64,000 bases of DNA, from positions 1-64,000 of the forward strand of contig NZ_JHXQ01000013.1 of the NCBI RefSeq assembly GCF_000621665.1. Reading direction: 5' to 3'. This DNA is from Allorhizobium undicola ORS 992 = ATCC 700741 (GTDB lineage Bacteria > Pseudomonadota > Alphaproteobacteria > Rhizobiales > Rhizobiaceae). How positions within the stretch are numbered: the stretch's first letter is position 1; every line of letters starts with the position of its first letter. A model generated the notes under the pieces. The model was not told the origin of the DNA. It saw only the letters and a list, made by a program, of their open reading frames with translations, and did no database searches. Shown here piece by piece: positions 35,827 through 45,502 of this stretch. A program made the position numbers and the translations under genes.

Positions 35827-37476
35827 ATGGCACGCCAGTTCATCTATCACATGGCCGGTCTGAACAAGGCCTATGGCAACAAGAAGATCCTCGAAAACAT
35901 CCATCTCTCGTTCTATCCGGATGCAAAGATCGGTATTCTCGGCCCCAACGGTGCCGGTAAATCCACCGTTCTCAAGATCATGGCCGGGCTGGACAAGGAA
36001 TTTACCGGCGAAGCCTGGCTTGCCGATGGCGCGACCCTTGGCTACCTGCCGCAGGAGCCGCAGCTTGACCCCGCCAAGTCGGTGCTGGAAAACGTGATGG
36101 AAGGCGTTGCCGCCAAAAAGGCCATCCTCGACCGTTACAACGAGTTGATGATGAACTATTCCGACGAAACGGCGGATGAGGGCGCAAAGCTTCAGGACAT
36201 CATCGACAGCCAGAACCTGTGGGATCTGGAAAGCCAGGTGGAAATGGCCATGGATGCGCTGCGCTGCCCGCCCGGCGACGCATCGGTTGAAAACCTTTCC
36301 GGTGGTGAAAAGCGCCGTGTAGCGCTCTGCCAGCTTCTGCTGCGCCAGCCCGACCTGCTGCTGCTCGACGAACCCACCAACCACCTTGATGCCGAGACCA
36401 TCGCGTGGCTTGAAAAGCATCTGCGTGAATATCCGGGCGCCATCCTGATGGTCACGCACGATCGCTACTTCCTGGATAACGTCACCGGCTGGATTCTCGA
36501 ACTCGACCGTGGCCGTGGCATTCCCTATGAGGGCAATTACTCCGCCTATCTGCAAGCCAAGGCCAAGCGCATGGCGCAGGAAGAGCGTGAGGAAGGCGCC
36601 CGCCAGAAGGCGCTGTCGCGCGAGCAGGAATGGATTGCCTCCAGCCCCAAGGCCCGTCAGGCCAAGTCCAAGGCCCGTATCAAGGCCTATGACGAACTGG
36701 TCAAGGCCGCAGCCGACCGTCGCCCCGGCGAAGCGCAGATCGTTATTCCGGTGGGCGAGCGTCTCGGGCAGGTGGTCATCGAGGCGGAAAACCTCACCAA
36801 GTCCTATGGCGACCGCGTGCTGTTCGAAAACCTTTCCTTCAAGCTGCCGCCCGGCGGCATTGTCGGCGTGATCGGTCCGAACGGCGCTGGTAAATCCACG
36901 CTGTTCAAGCTCATTACCGGGCAGGAGACGCCGGATGGCGGCGAAATCCGCATCGGTGAAACCGTTGATCTCGGCTATGTCGATCAGAGCCGCGATCATC
37001 TGGACGGGTCCAAAACCGTGTGGGAAGAAATCTCCGGCGGCAACGACATCATCAAGCTTGGCAAGCACGAGATGAACTCGCGCGCCTATTGCGGCGCCTT
37101 CAACTTCAAGGGCGGCGACCAGCAGCAGAAGGTGGGCAACCTCTCGGGCGGCCAGCGCAACCGCGTGCATCTGGCCAAGATGCTGAAATCCGGCGGCAAT
37201 GTCATCCTGCTCGACGAACCGACCAACGACCTCGACACCGAAACGCTGGGCGCGCTGGAAGACGCATTGGAAAACTTTGCCGGTTGCGCCGTTATCATCA
37301 GCCACGACCGCATGTTCCTCGACCGCCTGGCAACCCATATCCTGGCCTTCGAAGGCGATAGTCATGTGGAATGGTTCGAAGGCAATTTCGAAGATTACGA
37401 GCAGGACAAGATCCGCCGTCTCGGTGCCGATGCGGTGAACCCCAAGCGCGTGACCTATAAGCGCCTGACGCGCTAA
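35827..37476 (+). CDS. ettA: energy-dependent translational throttle protein EttA (ABC-F)
   Basis: This 549-residue ABC-F protein has two ATPase domains and no membrane part. Walker A motifs are GPNGAGKST near residues 38-47 and 349-358; signatures are [12 protein letters not shown] and [12 protein letters not shown]; Walker B is [11 protein letters not shown] and [11 protein letters not shown]. Between them is the arm and P-site tRNA-interacting linker ([42 protein letters not shown]). EttA binds the ribosomal E site and stalls the first peptide bond at low energy charge. It is a single gene closed by a strong terminator. Confidence 0.96.
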   Translation: MARQFIYHMAGLNKAYGNKKILENIHLSFYPDAKIGILGPNGAGKSTVLKIMAGLDKEFTGEAWLADGATLGYLPQEPQLDPAKSVLENVMEGVAAKKAILDRYNELMMNYSDETADEGAKLQDIIDSQNLWDLESQVEMAMDALRCPPGDASVENLSGGEKRRVALCQLLLRQPDLLLLDEPTNHLDAETIAWLEKHLREYPGAILMVTHDRYFLDNVTGWILELDRGRGIPYEGNYSAYLQAKAKRMAQEEREEGARQKALSREQEWIASSPKARQAKSKARIKAYDELVKAAADRRPGEAQIVIPVGERLGQVVIEAENLTKSYGDRVLFENLSFKLPPGGIVGVIGPNGAGKSTLFKLITGQETPDGGEIRIGETVDLGYVDQSRDHLDGSKTVWEEISGGNDIIKLGKHEMNSRAYCGAFNFKGGDQQQKVGNLSGGQRNRVHLAKMLKSGGNVILLDEPTNDLDTETLGALEDALENFAGCAVIISHDRMFLDRLATHILAFEGDSHVEWFEGNFEDYEQDKIRRLGADAVNPKRVTYKRLTR

Positions 37477-38013
37477 AGTATTTTCGGGGAAAGTGGAAGC
37501 CGGACTTCCCTCTGGAAATGCGTAGAAACAAACGGTGCGGGCGGATCAGTGTTTACGAGAACGCTGATCCGCCCTTTTTTGTTTAGTGCATAATCCGACC
37601 GGAGTGAAACGAGGATCGACAAGATTATGCTTCGAAAAGCGCTGTATTGTGATCACCGCGGATCGGGCATGGCTGGATCGATGGCGCATTGCCATGCCCG
37701 GCGGGCGTCCTCCACATCCGGTGCCTGAAAATGACAGAGGATAAAAGTGAGACTGTGGAGCATCTTCGAGGCGTGATTGCACTTACGTTGTTTAAGAATT
37801 TTCTTACCATCGCTAAAGGCGATATGGTCGGGCCGTAGCAGAAAAAGGGCGGCCTTTTACTCTTGTAAGATGCTGTTTTAAAATATTAAATTGGGCTGAA
37901 ATGGCGGCTCCGGGCAGTGGATCTTCCGGGGCATGGCGCGTTATTAATTAGTGTGTTTACATGTTTTTTATTAGTCCCTTATAAAATCCAAGCCGATTTA
38001 AGGGGGATTTCCT
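37477..38013. other. intergenic region with repeats
   Basis: Holds a family-2 palindrome fragment (about 37486-37532, with CTGGAAATGCGTAGAAAC), the ettA terminator, a family-1 fragment (37588-37632, CATAATCCGACCGGAGTGAA), and the promoter of the chemoreceptor gene. No gene is seen. Confidence 0.5.
37539..37580 (+). terminator. intrinsic terminator of ettA
   Basis: GGGCGGATCAG (37539-37549) pairs perfectly with CTGATCCGCCC (37564-37574), followed by six T. Confidence 0.9.
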
Positions 38014-40359
38014 GTGTCTATTCGCAACATTCTCGTGGGTGCTTTTTTCCTGGTCAGTGTCACGCTGGCATTTCTGGTTGGAAAATCGACCTATACGGCA
38101 TTCGCGCAGTACAAGGTCTATGATCGGGTGGAGACCTATGCCCGTTATGACAAGGCCTTGTTCATTGCTCTTATCAACCTGCGGACTGAACGGGGCGATA
38201 GTGCCACTGCGCTGACCCTGCCGCCAGAGAAGACGGCTGCATCCGTGGAGAGCATCAAGGCCATACGCGCCAAGGTGAAGGCCTCGATTGCCGATGCGCG
38301 TCAGATTGCGGATGGCTTCGAGGAAGCCGACCTGAAAAAGGCGGCGGCCGATCTGGATCAGGTTTACAACCGCTTCGACGGTTTGCGTCAGAAGATCGAC
38401 GACAACTTCCCCCTGCCGCTGGACAAGCGGGAGAAGGATCTGGACAAGACGGTGCTTGGTCAGGGCGGCGAACTGATCGGGGCTCTCGAAAAAACCTCTG
38501 TTGCCGTGGAAGGGGCGATCCGTACCCTTGACGAAGGCAAGCTTGGACTGATCCAGATCCGGGCCTATGCCTGGGCGGCCCGCTCGCTCGGCGGCACGGC
38601 GACGCTGACGATCAATCCCTTGGTGGCGCAGAACCGCAAGGCGGAGCCTGCGGAGGCAGAAAAAATCGGCAATGCCGATGCTGGCGCGGCCTTTGCGTGG
38701 CAGGCTGTCAACACGCTCGTAAGTCATCCGCATACGCCTGCCCAGCTCAAGGAGGCCTATGCCAAGGCAGATCAGGCCTATTTCAAGGGTGATTTTGCCA
38801 CATGGCGTGCAAATGTCGTCAGCAAGGTCACATCGGGCGCAGGCTCGCCGGTGACGATCGACGAATGGCGGACCCGCGTTACGGAATCGCTGGGCCAGAT
38901 CGGTGCCGTGGCATCGCTGGCTATGGACACGCTCAATACCAGCGCCCAGACCTCTAAGGACAATGCGCGCACCGATCTGATCCTGTTCAGCGGCCTTTTG
39001 CTGGTGGTGGTGCTGATTGGCGCCGGTGGCATGGCCGTGGTTGTGCTGCGGGTTGTCGGCCCCATTGGCCGCCTGACCCACTGCATGGACAGCCTTGCCG
39101 CAGGCGATCGTAACGTCGTGGTGCCGGGCGCTGCCCGCAGCGATGAAATCGGTGAAATGGCGCGGGCGGTGGAAGTGTTCCGTCAGGCCGCCATCCGCAA
39201 TGCCCAGCTTGAGGCAGAGGCGGAAGAAAATCGTCAGCGTGCCGAGGCCGAGCGCATCGAATTGCAGCGCCGTGCCGAAGAAGACGCCAATGATCGCCTC
39301 AACAAGGCCACGGGCTCGCTGGCAAACGGCCTGAAGCGACTGGCCTCCGGTGACATGCTGTGTGAAATCCAGGAACAGTTTGCGCCGCAATTCGAGGCCT
39401 TGCGTCACGACTTCAACACCTCGGTGGCGCAACTGCGCGCCACGCTGATCTCGGTTGGCGAATCCTCTCGTGTCGTGCGCGGCGGCAGTGGCGAGATTTC
39501 CATGGCCTCCGACAATCTTGCCAAGCGCACCGAGCAGCAGGCCGCTTCGCTTGAAGAAACGGCGGCAGCCCTTGAGGAAATCACCGCCAATGTGAAGGCG
39601 ACAACCCACCGCACCGGCGAGGCCCGCGACATCGTGCGCAACACCCGCGCCAAGGCCGAGCATTCCGGCGTGGTCGTCGGCAATGCCGTCACCGCCATGG
39701 GCCGCATCGAGCAGGCCTCCCAGCAGATCGGCCAGATCATCGGCGTGATCGACGAAATCGCCTTCCAGACCAATCTTCTGGCGTTGAATGCCGGTGTGGA
39801 AGCCGCGCGTGCCGGTGAAGCGGGCAAAGGCTTTGCCGTTGTCGCGCAGGAAGTGCGCGAGCTTGCGCAGCGCTCGGCCAATGCCGCCAAGGAGATCAAG
39901 GCCCTGATCGCCAACTCCGCCGTGGCTGTGGGCGAAGGCGTGAAGCTGGTGGGCGATACCGGCAAGGGGTTGACGGAAATTGCCGACCTTGTGCAGGCCA
40001 TCAACCAGCATATGGATGCCATTGCCACCGCCGCGCAGGAGCAATCCGTTGGTCTGGGCGAGGTGAACAATGCCGTAAACCACATGGATCAGGCCACCCA
40101 GCAGAACGCCGCCATGGTGGAGGAAATGAATGCGGCAAGTGCGGGGCTGGCACAGGAGGCCCTGAAGCTTGCAGAATCGCTGGCGGCCTTCCGCACCACG
40201 AATGCGTCTCTGGCGCCTGCCGTCCAGCAGGCCCCGGCATCCTCGCCGTCGCAGACTGCCCGCAAGGCCGCGTCTGCGCCCGCCGCAAGCCGGGCCATGC
40301 CCGCAAGCCGTGGCAGCGCAGCGCTTCAGCCACGGCAGGAAAGCTGGGAGGAATTTTGA
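38014..40359 (+). CDS. membrane-bound methyl-accepting chemotaxis protein
   Basis: The start is GTG at 38014 after AAGGGGG. The 781-residue protein has TM1 at about residues 4-24 ([20 protein letters not shown]), a large helical periplasmic domain (about 30-320), TM2 at about 325-350 ([24 protein letters not shown]), HAMP ([27 protein letters not shown]), a second HAMP-like segment ([35 protein letters not shown]) and the signalling tip [36 protein letters not shown]. It ends in ESWEEF, a probable CheR/CheB docking pentapeptide (WEEF). Ligand unknown. Confidence 0.94.
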   Translation: MSIRNILVGAFFLVSVTLAFLVGKSTYTAFAQYKVYDRVETYARYDKALFIALINLRTERGDSATALTLPPEKTAASVESIKAIRAKVKASIADARQIADGFEEADLKKAAADLDQVYNRFDGLRQKIDDNFPLPLDKREKDLDKTVLGQGGELIGALEKTSVAVEGAIRTLDEGKLGLIQIRAYAWAARSLGGTATLTINPLVAQNRKAEPAEAEKIGNADAGAAFAWQAVNTLVSHPHTPAQLKEAYAKADQAYFKGDFATWRANVVSKVTSGAGSPVTIDEWRTRVTESLGQIGAVASLAMDTLNTSAQTSKDNARTDLILFSGLLLVVVLIGAGGMAVVVLRVVGPIGRLTHCMDSLAAGDRNVVVPGAARSDEIGEMARAVEVFRQAAIRNAQLEAEAEENRQRAEAERIELQRRAEEDANDRLNKATGSLANGLKRLASGDMLCEIQEQFAPQFEALRHDFNTSVAQLRATLISVGESSRVVRGGSGEISMASDNLAKRTEQQAASLEETAAALEEITANVKATTHRTGEARDIVRNTRAKAEHSGVVVGNAVTAMGRIEQASQQIGQIIGVIDEIAFQTNLLALNAGVEAARAGEAGKGFAVVAQEVRELAQRSANAAKEIKALIANSAVAVGEGVKLVGDTGKGLTEIADLVQAINQHMDAIATAAQEQSVGLGEVNNAVNHMDQATQQNAAMVEEMNAASAGLAQEALKLAESLAAFRTTNASLAPAVQQAPASSPSQTARKAASAPAASRAMPASRGSAALQPRQESWEEF

Positions 40360-40390
40360 CCAGCATCCTTTCTGCGTGAGATGCTCTGCG

Positions 40391-40418
40391 ACCCCGCCAT
40401 CCCGATGGCGGGGTTTTT
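40391..40418 (+). terminator. intrinsic terminator of chemoreceptor gene
   Basis: CCCCGCCAT (40392-40400), loop CCCG, ATGGCGGGG (40405-40413), then TTTTT. Confidence 0.88.
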
Positions 40419-40465
40419 GTTTGGTGGACAGCGCGGCTTTTTCGCTTGCGTCTTATGCGCAGACG

Positions 40466-40485
40466 ACATAAAGATATGTTTATAT
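40466..40485 (+). promoter_or_regulatory. palindromic operator of ArsR-methyltransferase/metF operon
   Basis: ACATAAA GATATG TTTATAT differs by one base from the metH site at 12713-12732 and ends 22 bp before the start codon of the regulator. The position fits autorepression. Confidence 0.7.
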
Positions 40486-40507
40486 CTTGATTGAAAAAAG
40501 TTGACCC

Positions 40508-41509
40508 ATGGCGCTCACTCTGGACAAGCTGGTGGAATTGCTGAAAGCGGCGGGCGAGCCGACCCGGCTCCGTTTGCTTGCGCTGTTGTCGGCGGGTGAT
40601 CTGACCGTTTCCGACCTGACCGATATTCTCGGACAATCGCAGCCGCGCATTTCCCGCCATCTCAAGCTGCTGGCCGAAGCAGACCTTGTGGACCGCTATC
40701 AGGAGGGCGCCTGGGCCTATTTTCGGCTGAAACAGGACGGCGAAGCTGCCATGCTGGCGCGCCAGCTTCTCGATAGTGCCAGCAGCGCCGATCCGGTGCT
40801 GTTGCGCGACGGCGAGCGGTTGGGTGCCGTCAAGCGGGCGCGGGCGGAAAAGGCGCAGAGCTATTTCAGCCGCAATGCCGCCGAGTGGGATGAATTGCGC
40901 CGCCTGCATGTCAATGACCGCGCCGTGGAGGCCATGCTGTTGAAGCTTCTGGGCGAGGGGGCGGTTGAGGCGCTTCTCGATCTCGGTACGGGAACCGGCC
41001 GGATCCTGCAATTGCTGGAGCCCTATTATCGCCGCGCGGTCGGTATCGATGCCAGCCGCGACATGCTGGCCGTGGCGCGCGCCAATCTCGACAAGGCTGG
41101 CATCAATAAGGCTTCGGTGCGTCAGGGCGACATTTTGAACCTCCCGCTGGATGGCGCCGAGTTCGATCTCGTTACCATTCATCAGGTTCTGCATTTTCTG
41201 GTGGAGCCGGAACTGGCGCTGCGAGAGGCGGCGCGGTTGCTGAAACCGGGCGGACGCCTGGTCATCATCGATCTTGCGCCGCACGCCCTGGAGCATCTGC
41301 GCGACGATCACGCCCATCTGCGCCTCGGCTTTTCGCATCAGCTTATGGAAGAGTGGCTGGCAAAAGCGGGGTTCCGCATGGAGCGCGCCGAGGATGTAGA
41401 GCCGCGACAACATCATGACGAAGCATTGACAGCGACGATCTGGCTGGCCGTTCTTCAGGCGGAACGGCGGGAAGAGGCGCGGGAATTGAAGAAGGCAGGA
41501 GGGATCTGA
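40508..41509 (+). CDS. ArsR-family HTH-SAM methyltransferase regulator (SamR/SahR-like)
   Basis: This 333-residue protein joins an ArsR winged helix (about residues 5-80: GEPTRLRLLALLSAGDLTVSDLTDILGQSQPRISRHLKLLAEADLV) to a class I SAM-binding fold (about 140-300: LLDLGTGTGRILQLLEPYY, GIDASRDMLAVARANLD, VRQGDILNLPLDGAEFDLVTIHQVLHF). The fusion matches the SAM- or SAH-responsive regulators of methionine metabolism described in Proteobacteria, in which the methyltransferase domain senses the ligand. It overlaps metF by one base (TGATG), and its promoter carries a palindrome shared with metH. It probably represses the methionine cycle genes when SAM or SAH changes. Whether the enzymatic activity remains is unknown. 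Confidence 0.85.
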   Translation: MALTLDKLVELLKAAGEPTRLRLLALLSAGDLTVSDLTDILGQSQPRISRHLKLLAEADLVDRYQEGAWAYFRLKQDGEAAMLARQLLDSASSADPVLLRDGERLGAVKRARAEKAQSYFSRNAAEWDELRRLHVNDRAVEAMLLKLLGEGAVEALLDLGTGTGRILQLLEPYYRRAVGIDASRDMLAVARANLDKAGINKASVRQGDILNLPLDGAEFDLVTIHQVLHFLVEPELALREAARLLKPGGRLVIIDLAPHALEHLRDDHAHLRLGFSHQLMEEWLAKAGFRMERAEDVEPRQHHDEALTATIWLAVLQAERREEARELKKAGGI

Positions 41510-42426
41510 TGGCTCTGACACACGCAACGCAAGCGCCCGAGCGGCCATTTAAACTCTCCTTCGAGTTTTTTCCGCCGAAATCCACGGATATGGAAGGCCA
41601 GCTTTGGGCGACGGTGGATGATCTTGCATCCTGGGGGCCGGAATTCGTATCTGTTACCTATGGCGCGGGCGGTACGACCCGCGAGCCGACACTGGAAACG
41701 GTGCGCCGCCTGATCGCGACAACCCCTCTTGCCACGGCTTCGCACCTCACTTGTGTCAGCGCAACGCGCGAGGAGGTGGCGCAGGTCGTCGAAGAATTCA
41801 AGGCCGTTGGTGTGCGCCATTTCGTGGCCCTGCGGGGTGATCCGCCGCAGGGTCTGGGCGCTGCCTATGAGCCGCATCCCGGCGGTTTCGAAAATGCCGC
41901 AGCTCTGGTCAAAGGCCTGAAGGACATGGGTGATTTCGAGATTTCCGTCTCGGCATATCCCGAAAAACACCCCGAAAGCGCCGATCTTTCGGTGGATCTC
42001 GACATGTTGAAGCGCAAGGTGGACAACGGCGCCACGCGGGCGCTGACACAGTTCTTCTTCGATAACGATGTTTACGAGCGCTATCTGGAGGCCGTGCATC
42101 GCGCTGGCATTTCCATTCCCATCGTGCCGGGCATCATGCCTATCCTCAATCTCACGCAGCTCAAGCGGTTCGCGGGCATGTGCGGCGCTTCCGTTCCGTC
42201 ATGGCTGGATGAGCGTTTTGCCGGTCTCGATGACCAGCCTGCCGCCCGCGCCGAAGTGGCGGCAAAGGTGGCGGCAGAGCAGATTGCCGACCTGATGAAG
42301 CGCGGCGTGGAGGAGTTTCACCTTTACACCATGAACCGTGCGCCGCTGGTCAACGCAACGCTTGAAAATCTGGGTCTTGGCCGCGTGGATGAAGCTACGC
42401 AAAAACAGAATTTCGCCAGCGCCTGA
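41509..42426 (+). CDS. metF: 5,10-methylenetetrahydrofolate reductase
   Basis: This flavoprotein makes 5-methyl-THF, the methyl donor for MetH. The 305-residue TIM barrel shows FEFFPPKSTDMEGQLW (catalytic Glu in the first strand), FVSVTYGAGGTTREPT, ASHLTCVSATREEVAQ, VALRGDPPQG, FEISVSAYPEKHPES, and QFFFDNDVY. Translation is likely coupled to the regulator, since its ATG overlaps the upstream TGA and AGGAGGG is the ribosome binding site. A terminator follows at 42493. The metF protein uses NADH and FAD as in the bacterial type without the C-terminal regulatory domain. Confidence 0.97.
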   Translation: MALTHATQAPERPFKLSFEFFPPKSTDMEGQLWATVDDLASWGPEFVSVTYGAGGTTREPTLETVRRLIATTPLATASHLTCVSATREEVAQVVEEFKAVGVRHFVALRGDPPQGLGAAYEPHPGGFENAAALVKGLKDMGDFEISVSAYPEKHPESADLSVDLDMLKRKVDNGATRALTQFFFDNDVYERYLEAVHRAGISIPIVPGIMPILNLTQLKRFAGMCGASVPSWLDERFAGLDDQPAARAEVAAKVAAEQIADLMKRGVEEFHLYTMNRAPLVNATLENLGLGRVDEATQKQNFASA

Positions 42427-42492
42427 TAAAGGCAGCTATACACCCCATGAGGCCTCACGGGGCAGGGCGCGGTGCTGGTCTGTCTAGAAAAT

Positions 42493-42538
42493 AAAACGGC
42501 GCTGGGCCCACCTCCCAAACGGGTCCAGCGCCGGTTTT
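42493..42538 (+). terminator. intrinsic terminator of metF operon
   Basis: AAAACGGCGCTGG (42493-42505) pairs with CCAGCGCCGGTTTT (42525-42538) with one bulged base and a 19-base loop, ending in TTTT. It may also serve the small gene from the other side. Confidence 0.75.
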
Positions 42539-42549
42539 GCTGCATCTTC

Positions 42550-42627
42550 TCAGATGAACAGCATGGCGGCGATGAAAAGAAACGCCGCGCCTATTGCCAG
42601 GACGTTGAGTGAACGTGTCAGTCCCAT
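42550..42627 (-). CDS. 25-residue single-TM small protein
   Basis: On the minus strand an AAGGAGACTGAG ribosome binding site is followed by an ATG frame of 25 codons: starting MGLTRSLNVLAIGAAFLFIA and ending AMLFI, then TGA. The product is one hydrophobic helix, like many small membrane proteins of Alphaproteobacteria. The strong ribosome binding site, the clean length and the adjacent metF terminator favour a real gene. Function unknown. Confidence 0.6.
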   Translation of the reverse strand: MGLTRSLNVLAIGAAFLFIAAMLFI

Positions 42628-42639
42628 CTCAGTCTCCTT

Positions 42640-43244
42640 GCCTTTGTTCGTCATGCGAGGTGCATTACACCGCTATGCCTTTTGCCAAACGCACAGGCTA
42701 ATGTCTTGAACCTGCTGCATGATTTTATCTTAAATCGATTCCGATTTACGAGATTATGCAGTTGTCCCTTGCATTAAAGAATATGTCTGCTTTGTGACTT
42801 TTTCAAAGCGAATTCGTTGCTGCACTGCGAAACAGGGCTGGGGATAAGTTGCCATCACGCAGCGTAACAATCTGAAATGTTTGGAAAATACCCGTTTTAA
42901 ATGCGTTTCGAAAAAATCTTAACAGGGCAATATCCCACCGAAGCGAAACGAGGATCGACAGGATCATGCTTCGAACGGAAACCTTGCTGCGCGGCTGTGA
43001 TATGTGTTCAGCCTGCGCCCTGCTCAAGCCGCTGCCTTGTGCTTGCTGAAAAAAATGTATTGAGGAAGCGGCCAACGGGCTTTTCATGCGGCTAAAGCGT
43101 GTCGCGCAAAAGTGTGCAGCGGTTTTGCGATAACGACATGCGTTAAAACAAGAACTTAAAGCACGTTGCTTGAGGCTGATAAGCCGCAACGTGGCATGGA
43201 GGGCCCCACGCACGGGCTGTGTTGCCCATGCGTGGGGCGGTAAA
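42640..43244. other. intergenic region with palindromic repeats
   Basis: No gene is seen. It holds two family-1 fragments: 42706-42766 (TTAAATCGATTCCGATTTA and ATTATGCAG) and 42938-42976 (CGAAGCGAAACGAGGATCGA). The promoter of the small gene at 42550-42627 lies at its left end. Confidence 0.5.
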
Positions 43245-44447
43245 TCAAAGGGCGGAAAGCAGGGCGGGCGTCGGCCAGCCATCGGCGGGCAGGCCGCGCT
43301 TTTGCTGTTCCTTCTGCACGGCGTCGCGCGTGCCGCCACCGAGAATGCCATCGATTTCGCCGACCTCGTAGCCCTTGGCCTTGAGCTTGGTTTGCAGTTC
43401 CTTCATCTGCACATCGTTGAGACCCTGTTCGGGTTCGCCCTTCAGATAGGCTTCCGCACCGCTGAGACGGGTAGCGAGATAGGCCGCCGAGGTGGTGTAG
43501 ATGAAGGACTTGTTCCATTCCAGATAGATGCCGAAATTGGGATAGGCGAGGAATGCGGGGCCTTTGCGCCCCTGCGGCAGCAGGAGTTCGCCTTCAAGCT
43601 CGGAAAATTTGGTGTTGCCGTCGCGCGGGGTTACGCCAAGCTTGAACCAGTCGCCAGCCTTCATACCTGCATCGAAGCCGGTTTTTTCCCAGGGCAGGTT
43701 TTCGGGCAGGGTCACTTCCTGAAGCCAGGGTTCGCCGCGTTTGTAGCCGAGATGCTGGATGAATTTCGCAGCCGTCATGATGGCGTCGGGCGAGCTGGTT
43801 TTCAGGCGCACATGGCCATCTCCATCGCCATCCACACCAAAAGCAATGATGTCCTTTGGCAGCATTTGCACCTGACCGATTTCACCCGCCCAGGCGCCCG
43901 TATTGGTCTGGGGATCGAGGTCGCCATGCTCTACCATCTTGATCAGCGCCAGCAATTGCGGGCGGAAGAGTTCCGGGCGGCGGCAATCATGGGCGAGGGT
44001 GACGAGGGCGTTGCGGGTGTTGAAATCACCCTGAATGGCGCCGAAATCGGTTTCCATGGCCCAGAAGGCGGCAATCACGCCGGGGGCGACGCCATACTCC
44101 TGCTCGGCACGGCGAAACACCTCGCCATATTGCTGGAGCTTCTGCTTGCCCTGCTCGATACGGGCCTTTGAGACGGTACGGGTGGAGAATTCGATGAAGG
44201 TCTGCTTGAAGATGCCCTGCGCGCGGTCACGCGACAGCACTTTCTGGTCGATCTCGGCATTGGCAAGGGCGGTGTCTGCGGCTGCGGCCGATGCGCCTGC
44301 TGCCACGGCTTCCGCCTTCACCCCTTGCAGAAACCCGACCAGATCGCCGCCGCAGACCGTGCCGCTGGCACTGGTTTCGGCCATGGCCGTGGTTGCGGTC
44401 AAAAGAGTCAGCAAGGTTGCGGTTGCAAGCTGGGTCGAAACTGCCAT
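43245..44447 (-). CDS. lytic murein transglycosylase (MltB type)
   Basis: The ATG at 44447 starts a signal peptide (MAVSTQLATATLLTLLTATTAMA). The 400-residue protein has an SLT_2 domain with the catalytic Glu in IAAFWAMETDFGAIQGDFN (about residue 133), LLALIKMVEHGDLDP, SWAGEIGQVQMLPKDIIAFGVDGDGDG and KSFIYTTSAAYLATRL, and a C-terminal PG-binding domain (GLNDVQMKELQTKLKAKGYEVGEIDGILGGGTRDAVQKEQ). It cleaves glycan strands with 1,6-anhydro ends in the periplasm. No lipobox is seen, so it is soluble rather than lipid-anchored. Confidence 0.93.
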   Translation of the reverse strand: MAVSTQLATATLLTLLTATTAMAETSASGTVCGGDLVGFLQGVKAEAVAAGASAAAADTALANAEIDQKVLSRDRAQGIFKQTFIEFSTRTVSKARIEQGKQKLQQYGEVFRRAEQEYGVAPGVIAAFWAMETDFGAIQGDFNTRNALVTLAHDCRRPELFRPQLLALIKMVEHGDLDPQTNTGAWAGEIGQVQMLPKDIIAFGVDGDGDGHVRLKTSSPDAIMTAAKFIQHLGYKRGEPWLQEVTLPENLPWEKTGFDAGMKAGDWFKLGVTPRDGNTKFSELEGELLLPQGRKGPAFLAYPNFGIYLEWNKSFIYTTSAAYLATRLSGAEAYLKGEPEQGLNDVQMKELQTKLKAKGYEVGEIDGILGGGTRDAVQKEQQKRGLPADGWPTPALLSAL

Positions 44448-44530
44448 GGAAATCTTCCTGAATTCTGCCAAGGGACTGCTGCCCTGTGCCGAAGATTTAT
44501 GGCCTTTGCAAGGAGTTTTGCAGGTTTCCG

Positions 44531-45334
44531 TCAGTTTGCGGCCTGAAGCTGCTTCGGTTCGGCCACGGCCTTGACCCAGCGGCGCCAGTTTTCGGCGTTT
44601 CCGGCAAAGACATTGATGTCCGTTTCGCCCTTGATGCCGGGAATGACGCCCGTCGAGGTATATTGCCAGAAGGCCCAGCGGCGTTCCGGATAGATTTCCG
44701 ATGGATGCTTGGCCACCGCGCGGACCCAGAAATAATGATCCTGGAAGGCGCCCTCGAGGTTGTCGCGGTGGAAATCCACCGACGTATAAATGATCGGACG
44801 TTTGCCGTAATAGGCTTCCAGCCGATCCATGAAGCGCTTCATTTCTGCCCGCACCACGGCGGCTGGTGGGCGGTAGGTGCAGGTTTTCGAGGTATGGTTC
44901 CATTCCACGTCGATAACGGGGGGCATGTCCATGGCCGCCTTCGGCACATTGGCGATGAACCAGTCTGCCTGCTCATCGGCGCTGGAGCAGAAATAATAGA
45001 AGTGATAGGGCGCGTGCGGCAGGCCGGCTGCGTGGGCATTCTGCCAATATTCGGAAAAGCGTGGATCGATGATGTCCTTGCCTTCCGTGGCCTTGATGAA
45101 GGCGAAGGAAACGCCGGACTGGCGCACCCGCAACCAGTCGATGTCGCCATTCCACTTGGACACATCGATGCCGTGCACCTGATGGCGATGCGGCGAATTA
45201 TAGCCGAAATCCTGCGGATCCTTGTCCTGGAAGCGCGGCGAGATCGATGCCGTTTCCATGAAGTCGTAGCTTGTTGACGTGCAGCCAGCCATCAGGAAGG
45301 CGATTGGCAAAAGCGTCAGAAGCAGCGACCGCAT
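44531..45334 (-). CDS. GH25 lysozyme lipoprotein
   Basis: This 267-residue muramidase has an N-terminal lipoprotein signal (MRSLLLTLLPIAFLMAGC, lipobox LMAGC). The GH25 barrel contains HGIDVSKWNGDIDW, FAFIKATEGKDIIDPRF, YHFYYFCSS, PPVIDVEWNHTSKT (catalytic Asp/Glu region), KRPIIYTSVDFH and WAFWQYTSTGVIPGI. Such enzymes hydrolyse MurNAc-GlcNAc bonds with retention or inversion; in Gram-negatives they serve in remodelling or attack. It is on the same strand as the transglycosylase, 83 bp apart, so both may be cotranscribed. Confidence 0.92.
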   Translation of the reverse strand: MRSLLLTLLPIAFLMAGCTSTSYDFMETASISPRFQDKDPQDFGYNSPHRHQVHGIDVSKWNGDIDWLRVRQSGVSFAFIKATEGKDIIDPRFSEYWQNAHAAGLPHAPYHFYYFCSSADEQADWFIANVPKAAMDMPPVIDVEWNHTSKTCTYRPPAAVVRAEMKRFMDRLEAYYGKRPIIYTSVDFHRDNLEGAFQDHYFWVRAVAKHPSEIYPERRWAFWQYTSTGVIPGIKGETDINVFAGNAENWRRWVKAVAEPKQLQAAN

Positions 45335-45502
45335 TGTGAAACCCTGTGAGTTCGACCCTTGGAGGATCACGAGCCCGTTGCCGTAACCCGTGATGGCCGC
45401 CGCTGATGCTGTGCGCGCACACGCAAGAACAAAAGAGGCGCTTCTACCCTTTTGCTCCATCATCGTAAAAAATTGGTTATTTTCAACCTTTGTCAGGTGG
45501 TT

